Shown: in pieces, positions 16,581-26,011 of the stretch
How positions within the stretch are numbered: the stretch's first letter is position 1
Layout of the letters: the number at the start of each line of letters is the position of its first letter
The notes under the pieces: model-generated
Told to the model about the DNA's origin: nothing
Database searches by the model: none
What the model saw: the letters and a program-made list of their open reading frames with translations, nothing else
Source: Qipengyuania_C sp046254955
GTDB lineage: Bacteria; Pseudomonadota; Alphaproteobacteria; Sphingomonadales; Sphingomonadaceae
DNA length: 64,000 nucleotides
NCBI RefSeq assembly: GCF_046254955.1
Contig: NZ_JBJXRG010000002.1
Span: 744,001-808,000 of the forward strand
Reading direction: 5' to 3'
Made by a program: the position numbers and the translations under genes

Positions 16581-16617
16581 CCCTGACGGGCCGAAGCCCG
16601 CGTGGCTGTAAAACAGC

Positions 16618-16842
16618 TTACTTCTTGAGCGACAATCCGCCGAAGCGCTTGTTGAAGGCTGCCACACGGCCGCCTTCCTGAAGCTGCTGACGACCGCCCG
16701 TCCAAGCCGGGTGGCTGGTCGGGTCGATATCGAGCGTCAAAGTGTCGCCTTCGCTGCCCCAGGTGGAGCGCGTTTGGAATTCGGTGCCATCGGTCATCTT
16801 GACCGTGATCATGTGGTATTCGGGATGCCCTTCGGCTTTCAT
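16618..16842 (-). CDS. rpmE: 50S ribosomal protein L31
   Basis: A 74-aa ribosomal protein, the usual length. The start is MKAEGHPEYHMITVKMTDG and the middle has STWGSEGDTLTLDIDP and HPAWTG. It lacks the CxxC pairs of zinc-binding L31, which is the normal state in many alphaproteobacteria. AAGGACGAG precedes the ATG. It is followed by a good terminator. Confidence 0.96.
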   Translation of the reverse strand: MKAEGHPEYHMITVKMTDGTEFQTRSTWGSEGDTLTLDIDPTSHPAWTGGRQQLQEGGRVAAFNKRFGGLSLKK

Positions 16843-16973
16843 CGTACTCGTCCTTCTAGCTTCGGAACGGTTCCGACCGGTCCAGCTGTGTTGGGAAAGG
16901 CGGCCAGTTAGTGTGTTCAGACAGGAAAGGCAAGCCTTTCAGCCCGAATTCGGTGGCGGCACACCAACCCCTA

Positions 16974-17420
16974 TCATCCATCCGCAATCATGGCGGTAAA
17001 GTCGACTTCGCAGGTCACCTTGCCATCAACCTTGGCCTCGCCGTGGAACTTGCACACACGCGCGCGTTTCTGGACGAAGCTAGCGTGCAGGTTAAGCAGG
17101 CAGCCCGGCTCTACAGGGACGCGGAACTTCGCATTCTCGATCGCCATGAAATAGACGAGCTTGCCCGAGTCCGCGAGGCCGAGCGTCTCAACCGCAAGGA
17201 TCCCTGCGGCCTGCGCCAGTGCCTCGATCTGCAAGACGCCGGGCATGATCGGCCTCCCGGGGAAATGCCCTTGGAAGAAATCCTCATTGAAACTGACCGC
17301 CTTGATCGCATGGATGCTTTCATCGACGGTCAACGTTTCAACGCGATCAACCAGCAGCATCGGATAGCGATGCGGCAGGCGCTTGAGCACCTCGACGACG
17401 TCGAAACCGCTATCGCTCAT
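16974..17420 (-). CDS. fabZ: 3-hydroxyacyl-ACP dehydratase FabZ
   Basis: Hot-dog fold dehydratase of fatty acid elongation, 148 aa. LPHRYPMLLVDRV and FFQGHFPGRPIMPGVLQIEA hold the catalytic histidine and glutamate. It follows ompH by 24 bp in the bamA-ompH operon. In gammaproteobacteria lpxD sits directly before fabZ and lpxA after it; neither is here, and rpmE follows instead. The frame on the opposite strand (16911-17921) is a shadow. Confidence 0.96.
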   Translation of the reverse strand: MSDSGFDVVEVLKRLPHRYPMLLVDRVETLTVDESIHAIKAVSFNEDFFQGHFPGRPIMPGVLQIEALAQAAGILAVETLGLADSGKLVYFMAIENAKFRVPVEPGCLLNLHASFVQKRARVCKFHGEAKVDGKVTCEVDFTAMIADG

Positions 17421-17444
17421 ATCCCTTGCCCCTGCTTTGAGGAA

Positions 17445-18143
17445 TTAGCGGCCAGTCGGCTGAGAACCGACTGCCGGAGCAGCCTGGCCTTGAGCTGCAG
17501 CCTGTGCGGCCTGCGCAGCTGCCTGGGCGTCGCGCTGCTGGCGTACTTCGCGCGGCAGCCAATCGCTCGGGGGTACGAGATTGGCGTTGGGCAGCAGCGT
17601 GTTGAGCTCGTTGAGCACATCCTGCGTGATGTTGTGCCTCGCATCGGCAAATACGACCTGCCCGCTCGATGCATCGAGAATCAAGGTAATATTGCGCTTG
17701 CTCGCAGCCGCTTGCACCGCTTCGTCGAGGCGATCTTCGATCTGCTCGGTCACATAGGCACGGCTGAGCGCTACCGGAGCAAGGATTTGCTGCAGTTCAC
17801 GCTGACCATTCTGCTCGATTTGCTGGATGGCAGCAGCCTGCTGCTGGAGCGAGGCCTGGTCGGGGCTGGCCGCCTGGCGATCAGTGTTGAACTTGGTCAC
17901 CATCGGCTGCAGCTGGGCTGAAATCGCCTGCTGGCGAGCCTGGGCTTGGTCAAGCTGCGGCTTGTAGGTAACCGGGCGCTGCTGCTCGGCTACGGTGTAA
18001 GCGTTCGAATTGGCGACCACTGCAGGCAGGCTGACAACGCCCACGGCATCGGCACTTTGCGCCATGGCGGGCGAGGTGGCGAGCGGCGCCGCGGCGGCCA
18101 TTGCGAGACCCACTGCGACCGCGGGCTTGAGAAGAAGTTTCAT
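17445..18143 (-). CDS. Periplasmic chaperone OmpH/Skp family
   Basis: A 232-aa exported protein: signal peptide ending ...LATSPAMAQS, then a long helical, Q/A-rich coiled-coil region (residues ~60-140) typical of the Skp arms, and a low-complexity alanine/glutamine-rich C-terminus (QRDAQAAAQAAQ). By family, it escorts unfolded outer-membrane proteins to BamA. Its ATG shares a base with the bamA stop (TAATG), so it is coupled to its client gene. Confidence 0.88.
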   Translation of the reverse strand: MKLLLKPAVAVGLAMAAAAPLATSPAMAQSADAVGVVSLPAVVANSNAYTVAEQQRPVTYKPQLDQAQARQQAISAQLQPMVTKFNTDRQAASPDQASLQQQAAAIQQIEQNGQRELQQILAPVALSRAYVTEQIEDRLDEAVQAAASKRNITLILDASSGQVVFADARHNITQDVLNELNTLLPNANLVPPSDWLPREVRQQRDAQAAAQAAQAAAQGQAAPAVGSQPTGR

Positions 18144-20863
18144 TAGAATTGTGTTCCTACATTGAATGTGAATCGTTTGGTGTCGTCACCCGGCTGCTTC
18201 TTAAGCACGTGGGCAAAATCGATCCTGAACGGACCAAAGGGCGAGTTCCAGTTGACCCCGATGCCCACCGCGATGCGAGGCTTCCAGGTATCGCCAAGGA
18301 AAACTTCGGTAAACGGCCCGATGTTCTGAAAGCTTTGGTTATTGTCGTTACCGTCAGCGTCCGTCGGGTCGATGGTAAATAGATTGGTGAGATTGTCGAT
18401 GTAGATCAGATTGCCGTTGGCATCTCTTTGTTCGACATTGATACCACCAGGGAATGGAGAGACGAGCGGATCTGGATCGGTAATATTGAAAACCGCCCCC
18501 GCGTCGAGGAAAATTGAAGGCCGCAGGCCCAGCTCGCGCGCTCCGGTGCCGAGCGGAATTTCGATCTCGGCCCGGCCCAGATAATAGGCTGTCCCGCCGA
18601 TCGCATCATCGCCGAAACGTTGATTGTTTGAGCGCAATTCCTCCAACGAAATCGGATTGCCGTCTGTATCGAATGGAAGTCGGACGACACGCGGCCCCAC
18701 ACCCCTAATGTCGAAGCCGCGTATCTGCGGCTCCCCAAGGAAGAAGCGGTCGGTCAGCCGAACTTTGTCCAATCCTTCGCCGCGGTCACCACCAAAGCCT
18801 CGAATTGCTCCGCCTTCACCCGTCAGAGAGAAGATAAATCCAGCCGGAAGCGGAATGTATTGGGCAGCGCGGCCACGCACACGCGCATACTTTACCGATC
18901 CACCAAGGCCGGCGAATTCTGTGGTGATCGACATGCTCTTGCCGCGCGTCGGGCGGAAGCGGCTATCGAGATTGTCGAATGCGAGCGTCAGGCCGAGAAT
19001 CGAGCTGGTCCGCTTGCCCACCGCGTCACAGAGGAAGCGCCCGGCCAGCAGCGGCTCGCATTCCTGGATGCCGTCGCCATCGAAATCACCAAAGAACTGT
19101 TCTTCAGCAATCGAAACATCGTCGTAGTTGAAAGTGTAGCTGCCGATCAGCGACATGTACTCGGTGAGCGGCACACCTGCCCGGATCGAAAAGCCCATGG
19201 TTGATGTATCGTAGGTCGTGCGGCGGCGGCTACCGAAACCGTTGTCGAAATCACGGCGGTAAACGTCAGCACCAAGCGAAATGTTGCGATCGAACAGGTA
19301 GGGCTCGCTAAAGCTGAGATTCACCGACTGCGAAAAACGTGACCAGTTGACGCCTGCACCCACGGTCTGGCCGCGGCCGCGGAAGTTGCGTTGGCGGATC
19401 GAAGCGGCGAGGATGAAGCTCTCGATCGACGAGAATCCGGCCGACAGCTGGAGCTCACCCGTCGGGTTTTCCTCAAGGTTCGCTTCGAGCACAATCCGGT
19501 CAGGCTGCGAGCCTTCCTTTTGCTCGATCTCGAAGTTCTCCTGGAAATAGCCGAGCGAACTAATACGGGCAGTCGAGCGTGCGACCTGCAACGAGTTGAA
19601 CGCGTCACCTTCCGCAATACGCATTTCACGGCGCACGACCTTATCCTGCGTCAGCGTATTGCCGTTGACGTCGATCCGTTCGACATAGACGCGCGGCGCC
19701 TCGCGCAGCACGAAGTTGACATTCATCGTCAAATCTTCGCGATTGGGCGTGAAACGCGGCGAAACATCTGCGAATGCGTAGCCGAAAGTACCCGCCAATT
19801 CGGTCAATTGCTCAACCGTGTCCTCGACCAGCTTGGCATCATACCAGTCGCCGCCGTCCATCGGCAGATTGTCGGTCATGCGTTCGCTGCTGAAGTCCCG
19901 GATCTCACTTTCGACCTTAACGTCGCCGAACTTGTAGCGCTCGCCTTCCTCGACCACGTAGGTGATGATGAAGTCCTGCTTGTCGGGCGTAAGCTCGGCC
20001 ACTGCAGACACGACACGGAAGTCCGCGTAACCCTCCGTCAGGTAGAACTGACGCAGTTTCTGCTGGTCGAAAGCGAGGCGATCGGGATCGTAGCTGGTGT
20101 TCGAGCTGAAGAAGCTCGTCAGGCGGGCCTGCTTCGTGACCATCTCGCCGCGCAAATCGCCATCGGAGAAGGCTTCATTGCCGATGATGTTGATTTGGCG
20201 AACTTTGGACTTGGGCCCTTCGCTGATCTCGAACACGATATCGACGCGGTTCTGCGCCAGCTCGACCATCTTCGGTTCGACTGTCGCGGCAAAGCGGCCC
20301 TGCCGCTTATAGAGCTCGATGATACGGGCAACGTCCGCGCGCACCTTGGAGCGGGTGAAAATCTGGCGCGGCGCAAGCTTGATTTCAGGGACGATCTTGT
20401 CGTTTTTGATCCGCTTGTTGCCCTCAAGGATGATCCGGTTGATCACCGGGTTTTCGGTCACCTGGATAATCACATTGCCGTTGTCGTTGCGCACGCTGGC
20501 GCTGGAGAACAGCTCGGTATCGTACAGGTCCTTAAGCGCCTGGTCGCCCGCCGCCTGGGTGTACTCGTCGCCCAAACGCAAGCGAATGTAGCTCAGGATC
20601 GTTTGCGGCTCGAGCCGTTGCGAACCGACCACCTGGATCGAACGTATGGTATCGTTTCGGGCTGGAGCCTCGACGACTTGTTCTTCTGCTTGCGCCTCTG
20701 CTTCGGTCGTCACCGCTGCTGCCTGAGCGTCGGCATCCTGCGCGTAGGCCGTCGCCGGCACGCCGGCCAAAACCGTGCTGCCGAGCAGCGCGATTGCAAA
20801 GCGTGAGAGGAGCTTGCCCTCGGGCGAGCCGGAATTCTGGATCTCTGTCATAGAGGGCTTCAT
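18143..20863 (-). CDS. bamA: Outer membrane assembly factor BamA
   Basis: Core of the outer-membrane protein insertion machine, 906 aa from the ATG at 20863. Five POTRA-like repeats follow the signal peptide (about residues 60-450), then a beta-barrel ending in phenylalanine (FNVGTQF), a beta-signal. The stretch between signal and first POTRA is acidic and alanine-rich, making it longer than E. coli BamA (810 aa). The start is uncertain: in-frame ATGs exist at 20905, 20881, 20863 and 20851, none with a clear ribosome-binding site; 20863 leaves a usable signal peptide. Upstream is rseP, downstream the coupled ompH. Confidence 0.95.
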   Translation of the reverse strand: MKPSMTEIQNSGSPEGKLLSRFAIALLGSTVLAGVPATAYAQDADAQAAAVTTEAEAQAEEQVVEAPARNDTIRSIQVVGSQRLEPQTILSYIRLRLGDEYTQAAGDQALKDLYDTELFSSASVRNDNGNVIIQVTENPVINRIILEGNKRIKNDKIVPEIKLAPRQIFTRSKVRADVARIIELYKRQGRFAATVEPKMVELAQNRVDIVFEISEGPKSKVRQINIIGNEAFSDGDLRGEMVTKQARLTSFFSSNTSYDPDRLAFDQQKLRQFYLTEGYADFRVVSAVAELTPDKQDFIITYVVEEGERYKFGDVKVESEIRDFSSERMTDNLPMDGGDWYDAKLVEDTVEQLTELAGTFGYAFADVSPRFTPNREDLTMNVNFVLREAPRVYVERIDVNGNTLTQDKVVRREMRIAEGDAFNSLQVARSTARISSLGYFQENFEIEQKEGSQPDRIVLEANLEENPTGELQLSAGFSSIESFILAASIRQRNFRGRGQTVGAGVNWSRFSQSVNLSFSEPYLFDRNISLGADVYRRDFDNGFGSRRRTTYDTSTMGFSIRAGVPLTEYMSLIGSYTFNYDDVSIAEEQFFGDFDGDGIQECEPLLAGRFLCDAVGKRTSSILGLTLAFDNLDSRFRPTRGKSMSITTEFAGLGGSVKYARVRGRAAQYIPLPAGFIFSLTGEGGAIRGFGGDRGEGLDKVRLTDRFFLGEPQIRGFDIRGVGPRVVRLPFDTDGNPISLEELRSNNQRFGDDAIGGTAYYLGRAEIEIPLGTGARELGLRPSIFLDAGAVFNITDPDPLVSPFPGGINVEQRDANGNLIYIDNLTNLFTIDPTDADGNDNNQSFQNIGPFTEVFLGDTWKPRIAVGIGVNWNSPFGPFRIDFAHVLKKQPGDDTKRFTFNVGTQF

Positions 20864-21045
20864 TATTGAGGCGTTTGTCATCGCGAGGGGGGCTGTTCCG
20901 TCCATTCGTCAGGTCTATCGATCCGCTGCGTTCTCCACCACTGCAGCATCGCGTCACAAGGCGGTCGCTGCCCTCTGCCCGATGCGGGTGATCCAATCAA
21001 GCATGTGGTTAAGTCAAACGCGGGGCTTCTCCGTCCTATCCCCCG

Positions 21046-22164
21046 CTAACTCCCGAAAATCGGGAGCGAGATGAGGTCGTTTACCGTGACGAGCAGCATC
21101 AATGCCAGCACGAGTGCCACACCGGTGCGATACGCCAGTTCTTGACCACGTGCCCCCACCGGTTTGCGGCGGATTGCCTCTGCCGCATAAAAAGCCAGGT
21201 GCCCGCCGTCGAGGGCGGGGATTGGCAGCAGGTTGATGAATGCCAAATTAAGCGAGATCAGTGCTGCGAAACTGACGAAGGACGCCATCCCCAAACTGAG
21301 CTGTTCGCCTGAGTACTTGGCGATCTTGATCGGTCCGCCGAGTTCCTTGACTGAGCGATCACCGGTCAGGATTTGCCCTACTCCGGTTACCATCATCCGC
21401 ATCAGTGCCATGCTCTGATCAACTGACAGGGTAAGTGCTTCACCCACGCCAACAGAGGAGACTTCCGGAGGGCTCGAGTAAACCCCGATACGGCCGATGC
21501 GGGACATATTGCCGAAGCGGTCGGCCTCCTCAAAATCCCCGATCGTGACCGGGATGGTGAGTTCGCGCCCATCACGTTCAACGATCAATTCCACCCGCTC
21601 GCCGGGGAACATCATCACCCGCTGGGCAATCTCGTTGAAGTTCTCGACCTCATTGCCATCGATCGAACGAATGGTGTCGCCAATTTCGAGCCCGGCTTCC
21701 TTGCCAGCAGATATCTCCGCAAATCCGCCCACGGCGTTACTCGCCTCGAACTTGCCGTAGATAAGATTGAAAGAGGCAAATATGGCCAGCGCAACCAGCA
21801 CATTCGTTGCCGGTCCTGCGAAAACGATCAGCGCACGCTTCCACAATGCGGCGTGATGGAAGCTGCCGTTGCGTTGCTCTTCGCTGGCGTGCTCCAGCAT
21901 TTCCGGATCGGGCATGCTCGCCGGGTTCATGTCGCCCTTGAATTGGACGTAGCCGCCCAAGGGAATTGCGCTAATCTTCCAGCGAGTGCCGCGCCTGTCG
22001 GTCCAGCCGGTCAGTTCCTTACCAAAGCCAATAGAGAACGCTTCGGCCCCTACGCCGAACCAGCGGCCGACGAGATAGTGGCCCAGTTCATGCACGGTCA
22101 CCAATGGACCAAGCACGAGCAGGAAGCCCACGATCCACATCCATACCGGTGCCGATTCAAACAT
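21046..22164 (-). CDS. rseP: Site-2 metalloprotease RseP
   Basis: Membrane zinc protease of 372 aa. I set the start at 22164, one base after the dxr stop, since MFESAPVWMW leads straight into the first membrane helix; the longer frame overlaps dxr. HELGH (residues 25-29) binds zinc. A PDZ domain is centred on GDTIRSIDGNEVENF, and NLLPIPALDGGH near the C-terminus is the second metal motif. By family, it cleaves anti-sigma factors and remnant signal peptides inside the membrane. Confidence 0.95.
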   Translation of the reverse strand: MFESAPVWMWIVGFLLVLGPLVTVHELGHYLVGRWFGVGAEAFSIGFGKELTGWTDRRGTRWKISAIPLGGYVQFKGDMNPASMPDPEMLEHASEEQRNGSFHHAALWKRALIVFAGPATNVLVALAIFASFNLIYGKFEASNAVGGFAEISAGKEAGLEIGDTIRSIDGNEVENFNEIAQRVMMFPGERVELIVERDGRELTIPVTIGDFEEADRFGNMSRIGRIGVYSSPPEVSSVGVGEALTLSVDQSMALMRMMVTGVGQILTGDRSVKELGGPIKIAKYSGEQLSLGMASFVSFAALISLNLAFINLLPIPALDGGHLAFYAAEAIRRKPVGARGQELAYRTGVALVLALMLLVTVNDLISLPIFGS

Positions 22165-22165
22165 T

Positions 22166-23314
22166 TCAGGCGTGCTCCAGCAATTCTGACGCGTGCGCCC
22201 GCGCCTCTCCATCGACCGCGAGAACCTCTTCCAGGGTCTGCGGTGCGGCAACGCTCATACGCGAAAGCGCCTGTTCCACCAATGCCGCGATGCGTGTGAA
22301 TGCGAGCTGTCCCGAAAGGAAACTGGCTACCGCAACCTCGTTGGCCGCATTGAGAATGGCAGGCGACGCGCCGCCCTTCTCTGCGGCTGCGCGCGCCAGC
22401 CGGGTTGCAGGAAAACGATCTTCATCGGGCGATTCAAAGGTCAACTGACCGAGCGCTGCCAGATCGAGCGGCTTGCACGGTGTTTCCATCCGCTCGGGCC
22501 AGGCCAGACACGAAGCAATCGGCACACGCATATCGGGCGGGCCGAGCTGGGCCAGCGTCGAGCCATCCTGGTATTCGACCATCGAGTGGATCACGCTTTG
22601 CGGGTGAACCACGATACCGATCCGATCGAGCGGGAGCGGGAAGAGGTGGTGCGCTTCGATCAGCTCCAGCCCCTTGTTGAACATCGTCGCGCTGTCGACG
22701 CTGATCTTTGCGCCCATGTCCCAATTCGGATGCGCGATGGCTTGTGCAGGGGTAACCGCTTCGAGGTTCCGGACCGTACGCAGTGGCCCGCCGCTGGCAG
22801 TGAGCGTAATCGTTCGCACCTGCGACAGCCTGCCGCCCTGCAGGCACTGAAAGATCGCATTGTGCTCGGAATCGACCGGGAGCAGCGTCGCGCCGTGATG
22901 CGCCACGGCAGCCATCATTACTTCGCCCGCCGACACGAGCGCTTCCTTATTGGCGAGAGCCACGGTGCCGCCCTGCTCGATGGCGGCCATGGTCGGAGCA
23001 AGGCCCGCGCAGCCGACTATCGCCGCAACGGTGATATCGACCGGCCGGCTTGCCGCTTCGCATAGCGCCTGTTCACCGCCAGCGGATTCGACGTTCGACG
23101 CGGCAAGGCCTTCGCGAAGCTCAGCGAGGCAAGCTTCATCGCCGACGACCGCGATCTCGGCATCGAATTCGCGCGCCAGTTTCGCCAGCTGCTCGGCCGA
23201 GCAATTGGCCGTCAGCGCGACAACATTCCAGTCCGCCCGATTGCGGCGGATCAGGTCGAGCGTCTGCTCACCTACAGAGCCAGTCGCACCAAGAATGGAA
23301 ATGGAGCGGGTCAT
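22166..23314 (-). CDS. dxr: 1-deoxy-D-xylulose 5-phosphate reductoisomerase
   Basis: Second enzyme of the MEP isoprenoid pathway, forming MEP from DXP with NADPH; 382 aa. ISILGATGSVG is the NADPH-binding start, LPVDSEHNAIFQ holds the metal ligands, and NMGAKISVDSATM-type residues follow (here DMGAKISVDSATMFNKG). The start at 23314 overlaps the cdsA stop (ATGA). With uppS in the same operon, it places undecaprenyl synthesis beside outer-membrane assembly. Confidence 0.96.
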   Translation of the reverse strand: MTRSISILGATGSVGEQTLDLIRRNRADWNVVALTANCSAEQLAKLAREFDAEIAVVGDEACLAELREGLAASNVESAGGEQALCEAASRPVDITVAAIVGCAGLAPTMAAIEQGGTVALANKEALVSAGEVMMAAVAHHGATLLPVDSEHNAIFQCLQGGRLSQVRTITLTASGGPLRTVRNLEAVTPAQAIAHPNWDMGAKISVDSATMFNKGLELIEAHHLFPLPLDRIGIVVHPQSVIHSMVEYQDGSTLAQLGPPDMRVPIASCLAWPERMETPCKPLDLAALGQLTFESPDEDRFPATRLARAAAEKGGASPAILNAANEVAVASFLSGQLAFTRIAALVEQALSRMSVAAPQTLEEVLAVDGEARAHASELLEHA

Positions 23315-24024
23315 GAGAGGAAACTCCACAGCCCACCGATAATCAACGCAACCGGTAGCAATCCATCGACTCTATCGAAGACGCCGCCATGCCCTGGAAT
23401 AAGACTGCTCGAATCCTTCACGCCTGCCCTGCGTTTGAGCCAGCTTTCGAAAAAGTCCCCCGCTTGCGCCACGACAGCCAGCGAGCTTCCAGCCAATGCG
23501 CCTGCCAATGCGTCGCTGGTCAACAAGGCGCGGCCAAAGTCAGTTGTCTGATGACCGTCTGCCGAGACGACGAAAGCAATTCCAACCCAGGCGACGAGCG
23601 CCGCGCCCACCATTCCTCCGAACAGCCCGGCCCATGTCTTCGACGGGCTGATGCTGGGTGCAATCTTGGGCCCGCCAATCGCGCGTCCGGTGAAGTATGC
23701 TCCGACGTCTACAGCGATCACCAGGGCGATCACACCAACCACCATCTCGATCGGAAGGAGGATGAGCGCATAGGCCGCCAATGCGATATAAGCTCCGCCC
23801 AGCAGGATAGCGATCAATCGAGCCGACTTGGTGGCAAAAGCTCCGATCGCCAGCCGGCCAAACTCTGAAACACAGAGGACGCCAATGAGTAAGGCGAATG
23901 CATCGAACCAGATGCCATCCAACCAAAGCGCCGTCCCGGCAACCGCCAGCATGACAATCGCCGAAGCCAGCCGTACCGGCAGGTCCGAATTCTTCTTGGC
24001 GGCCGGGTTTTCAGCGTCCGCCAT
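23311..24024 (-). CDS. cdsA: Phosphatidate cytidylyltransferase
   Basis: Makes CDP-diacylglycerol from phosphatidate and CTP in the inner membrane, feeding pssA further along this window. 237 aa, about seven hydrophobic segments. The C-terminal signature KRRAGVKDSS...PGHGGVFDRVD is complete. The start at 24024 (MADAENPAAKKN) overlaps the end of uppS by 14 bp; the longer frame is inside uppS. Confidence 0.95.
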   Translation of the reverse strand: MADAENPAAKKNSDLPVRLASAIVMLAVAGTALWLDGIWFDAFALLIGVLCVSEFGRLAIGAFATKSARLIAILLGGAYIALAAYALILLPIEMVVGVIALVIAVDVGAYFTGRAIGGPKIAPSISPSKTWAGLFGGMVGAALVAWVGIAFVVSADGHQTTDFGRALLTSDALAGALAGSSLAVVAQAGDFFESWLKRRAGVKDSSSLIPGHGGVFDRVDGLLPVALIIGGLWSFLS

Positions 24025-24694
24025 ATCGACGCTCCCGGTTCGCAAAGTTTTCCAGCGCCTGCTCAAGATGGGCTGGCGTGAAGTCCGGCCACAAAGTGTC
24101 CACGAACAGCATTTCGGCATAGGCCGCTTGCCACAAAAGGAAATTCGAGAGCCGCACTTCGCCGCTTGTCCGGATCAGCAGGTCTAGAGGCGGCATATCT
24201 GCAGTATCTAAGTGCATCTCCAAGGTATCTACCGTTATCTCCCCTAGGTCTATTGCGGCCTTAGCGGCGCGTACAATTTCCTGCTGCGAGCCGTAATTCA
24301 GCGCCACTGCCAGCGTGCGCGTTCCCTTCGAGGTCTGCTCCAACGCATCTTCAAGCATCGCGACAATATCGGGGGCTAACCCCTTCCAATTTCCAAGGAT
24401 TTTGAGGCGGACATTGTTGGCGATGAACTCCGGTAGATCCGACTTTATGAACTTACGCATGAGGTTCATCAGATCGTCGACTTCGTCGTCGGGCCGTTTC
24501 CAGTTTTCGCTCGAGAAGGCATAGAGCGTGAGGCATTCGAGCCCGGTCGATTCCAGCGATCGGACGAGCTCGCGTACTGCCTCGACCCCGCGCTGGTGCC
24601 CCATCGCGCGCGGCAGATGCTTGCGCTTGGCCCACCGCCCATTGCCATCCATGATGATGGCAACGTGCCTTGCGCGCTGCCCTTCCCCGCTCAT
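24011..24694 (-). CDS. uppS: Isoprenyl (undecaprenyl) diphosphate synthase
   Basis: cis-Prenyltransferase producing the C55 carrier lipid for peptidoglycan and surface polymers. 227 aa. VAIIMDGNGRWAKR carries the catalytic aspartate, LTLYAFSSENWKRP the second motif, and DLLIRTSGEVRLSNFLLW the third. GGAGCG precedes the ATG. It lies between frr and cdsA, the conserved order. Confidence 0.97.
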   Translation of the reverse strand: MSGEGQRARHVAIIMDGNGRWAKRKHLPRAMGHQRGVEAVRELVRSLESTGLECLTLYAFSSENWKRPDDEVDDLMNLMRKFIKSDLPEFIANNVRLKILGNWKGLAPDIVAMLEDALEQTSKGTRTLAVALNYGSQQEIVRAAKAAIDLGEITVDTLEMHLDTADMPPLDLLIRTSGEVRLSNFLLWQAAYAEMLFVDTLWPDFTPAHLEQALENFANRERRYGGR

Positions 24695-24716
24695 TTTCGC
24701 GCTCCGGCCAGCATCC

Positions 24717-25274
24717 TTACTGGTTCAGGATTTCCTGGACCTTCTTTTCGACGGCACTGTCGACTTCGGCGACATATTTGTCGGTCAATTTCTGGACTTC
24801 ATCTTCGGAACGCTTGCGATCGTCCTCGCTGATTTCCTTGGACTTTTCGTCGTCCTTGAGCGCTTCCATCCCGTCCCGGCGCACATTGCGGATCGCGATC
24901 TTGCCGTTCTCGCCATAAGTGCCAGCGAGCTTAGCCAGCTCCTTGCGACGCTCTTCGGTAAGGTCGGGCATGGGCAGGCGAATGGTCTGACCGTCGGTCA
25001 TCGGATTTAGCCCGAGATTGGCCTTGGAAATGCCTTTCTCGACTGCGGATACATTCGACTTGTCCCACACCTGCACCGCGAGCATTCGCGGCTCGGGCGC
25101 ATTCACGGTCGCCACCTGGTTCAGCGGCATCATCGCGCCGTACACTTCGCACACCACCGGATCGAGCAGGCTGGTGTTGGCCCGGCCCGTTCTCAGGCCG
25201 CCCAAATCACCCTTGAGCGATTCAATCGCGCCCTGCATGCGCCGTTCGATATCTGCCTTGTCATATTTTGCCAT
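24717..25274 (-). CDS. frr: Ribosome recycling factor
   Basis: A 185-aa protein that, with EF-G, splits the post-termination ribosome. Helical three-bundle domain with LRTGRAN and VKVxxx-like central region (here MLAVQVWDKS), and the C-terminal KKVQEIL. Length is exactly that of the family. GAGGAAG precedes the ATG; the gene starts 2 bp after the pyrH stop. Confidence 0.97.
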   Translation of the reverse strand: MAKYDKADIERRMQGAIESLKGDLGGLRTGRANTSLLDPVVCEVYGAMMPLNQVATVNAPEPRMLAVQVWDKSNVSAVEKGISKANLGLNPMTDGQTIRLPMPDLTEERRKELAKLAGTYGENGKIAIRNVRRDGMEALKDDEKSKEISEDDRKRSEDEVQKLTDKYVAEVDSAVEKKVQEILNQ

Positions 25275-25276
25275 GG

Positions 25277-26011
25277 TCAGGCTTCCTCACCCTTGTTGGA
25301 TCGCACGATTGTCTGCGTTCCTTCTCCGGCGAGGACGCGGGCTACATTGCCCTTCTCGCGGATCGAGAACACGACGATCGGGATCGAATTTTCGCGGCAC
25401 AAGGCCACTGCGGTGGCGTCCATTACCTTGAGATCGTCGCTCAGCACTTCACCGTAACTGATTGTATCATAGCGCTTCGCATTCGGGAAAAGCTTGGGAT
25501 CGCGGTCATAGACCCCGTCAACGCTAGTACCCTTGAGCAGCGCATCGCAGCCCATTTCCGCAGCGCGCAAAGCCGCACCCGTATCGGTCGTGAAAAACGG
25601 ATTGCCGGTACCCGCTGCGAAAATCACGATCCGGCCCTTTTCCAGATGTCTCTCGGCCCTGCGCCGGATGTAAGGCTCACAAACCGAAGACATCGGTATT
25701 GCGGACTGCACCCTCGTCTGCACGCCCAGCTGCTCAAGCGCGTTTTGCATCGCCAGAGCGTTCATCACCGTGGCCAACATACCCATGTAGTCGCCGGTGG
25801 TGCGGTCTAGACCCTTGGCCGCCCCAGCAACGCCGCGGAAGATGTTGCCGCCGCCGATCACGAGGCACAGTTCAAGACCCGTTTCCTTAGCCGCCTTCAC
25901 CTCTTCGGCAAGGCGCGCGACATAGACCGGATCGATGCCATATTCCTGCTCCCCCATCAGCACCTCGCCTGAAAGCTTCAGGAGGATGCGCTTATACTGC
26001 GGATGCGGCAT
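25277..26011 (-). CDS. pyrH: UMP kinase
   Basis: Hexameric amino-acid-kinase-fold enzyme phosphorylating UMP for pyrimidine nucleotide supply. 244 aa. RILLKLSGE at the start, VIGGGNIFRG, DYMGMLATVMNALA, and FAAGTGNPFFTTDTGA with the C-terminal ATP-binding DGVYDRDP are all present. No strong ribosome-binding site precedes the ATG. It lies about 350 bp behind tsf, after a terminator, so it may have its own promoter. Confidence 0.96.
   Translation of the reverse strand: MPHPQYKRILLKLSGEVLMGEQEYGIDPVYVARLAEEVKAAKETGLELCLVIGGGNIFRGVAGAAKGLDRTTGDYMGMLATVMNALAMQNALEQLGVQTRVQSAIPMSSVCEPYIRRRAERHLEKGRIVIFAAGTGNPFFTTDTGAALRAAEMGCDALLKGTSVDGVYDRDPKLFPNAKRYDTISYGEVLSDDLKVMDATAVALCRENSIPIVVFSIREKGNVARVLAGEGTQTIVRSNKGEEA

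Noticed and set aside
16925..16940. Near-palindrome GAAAGGCAAGCCTTTC between rpmE and fabZ
   Set aside because: Loop too short for a terminator hairpin; no other support for an operator.
16911..17921. 336-codon plus-strand ORF opposite fabZ and ompH
   Set aside because: Covers two real genes on the other strand and contains no motif.
19391..20806. 471-codon plus-strand ORF opposite bamA
   Set aside because: Shadow of bamA; no domain or ribosome-binding site.
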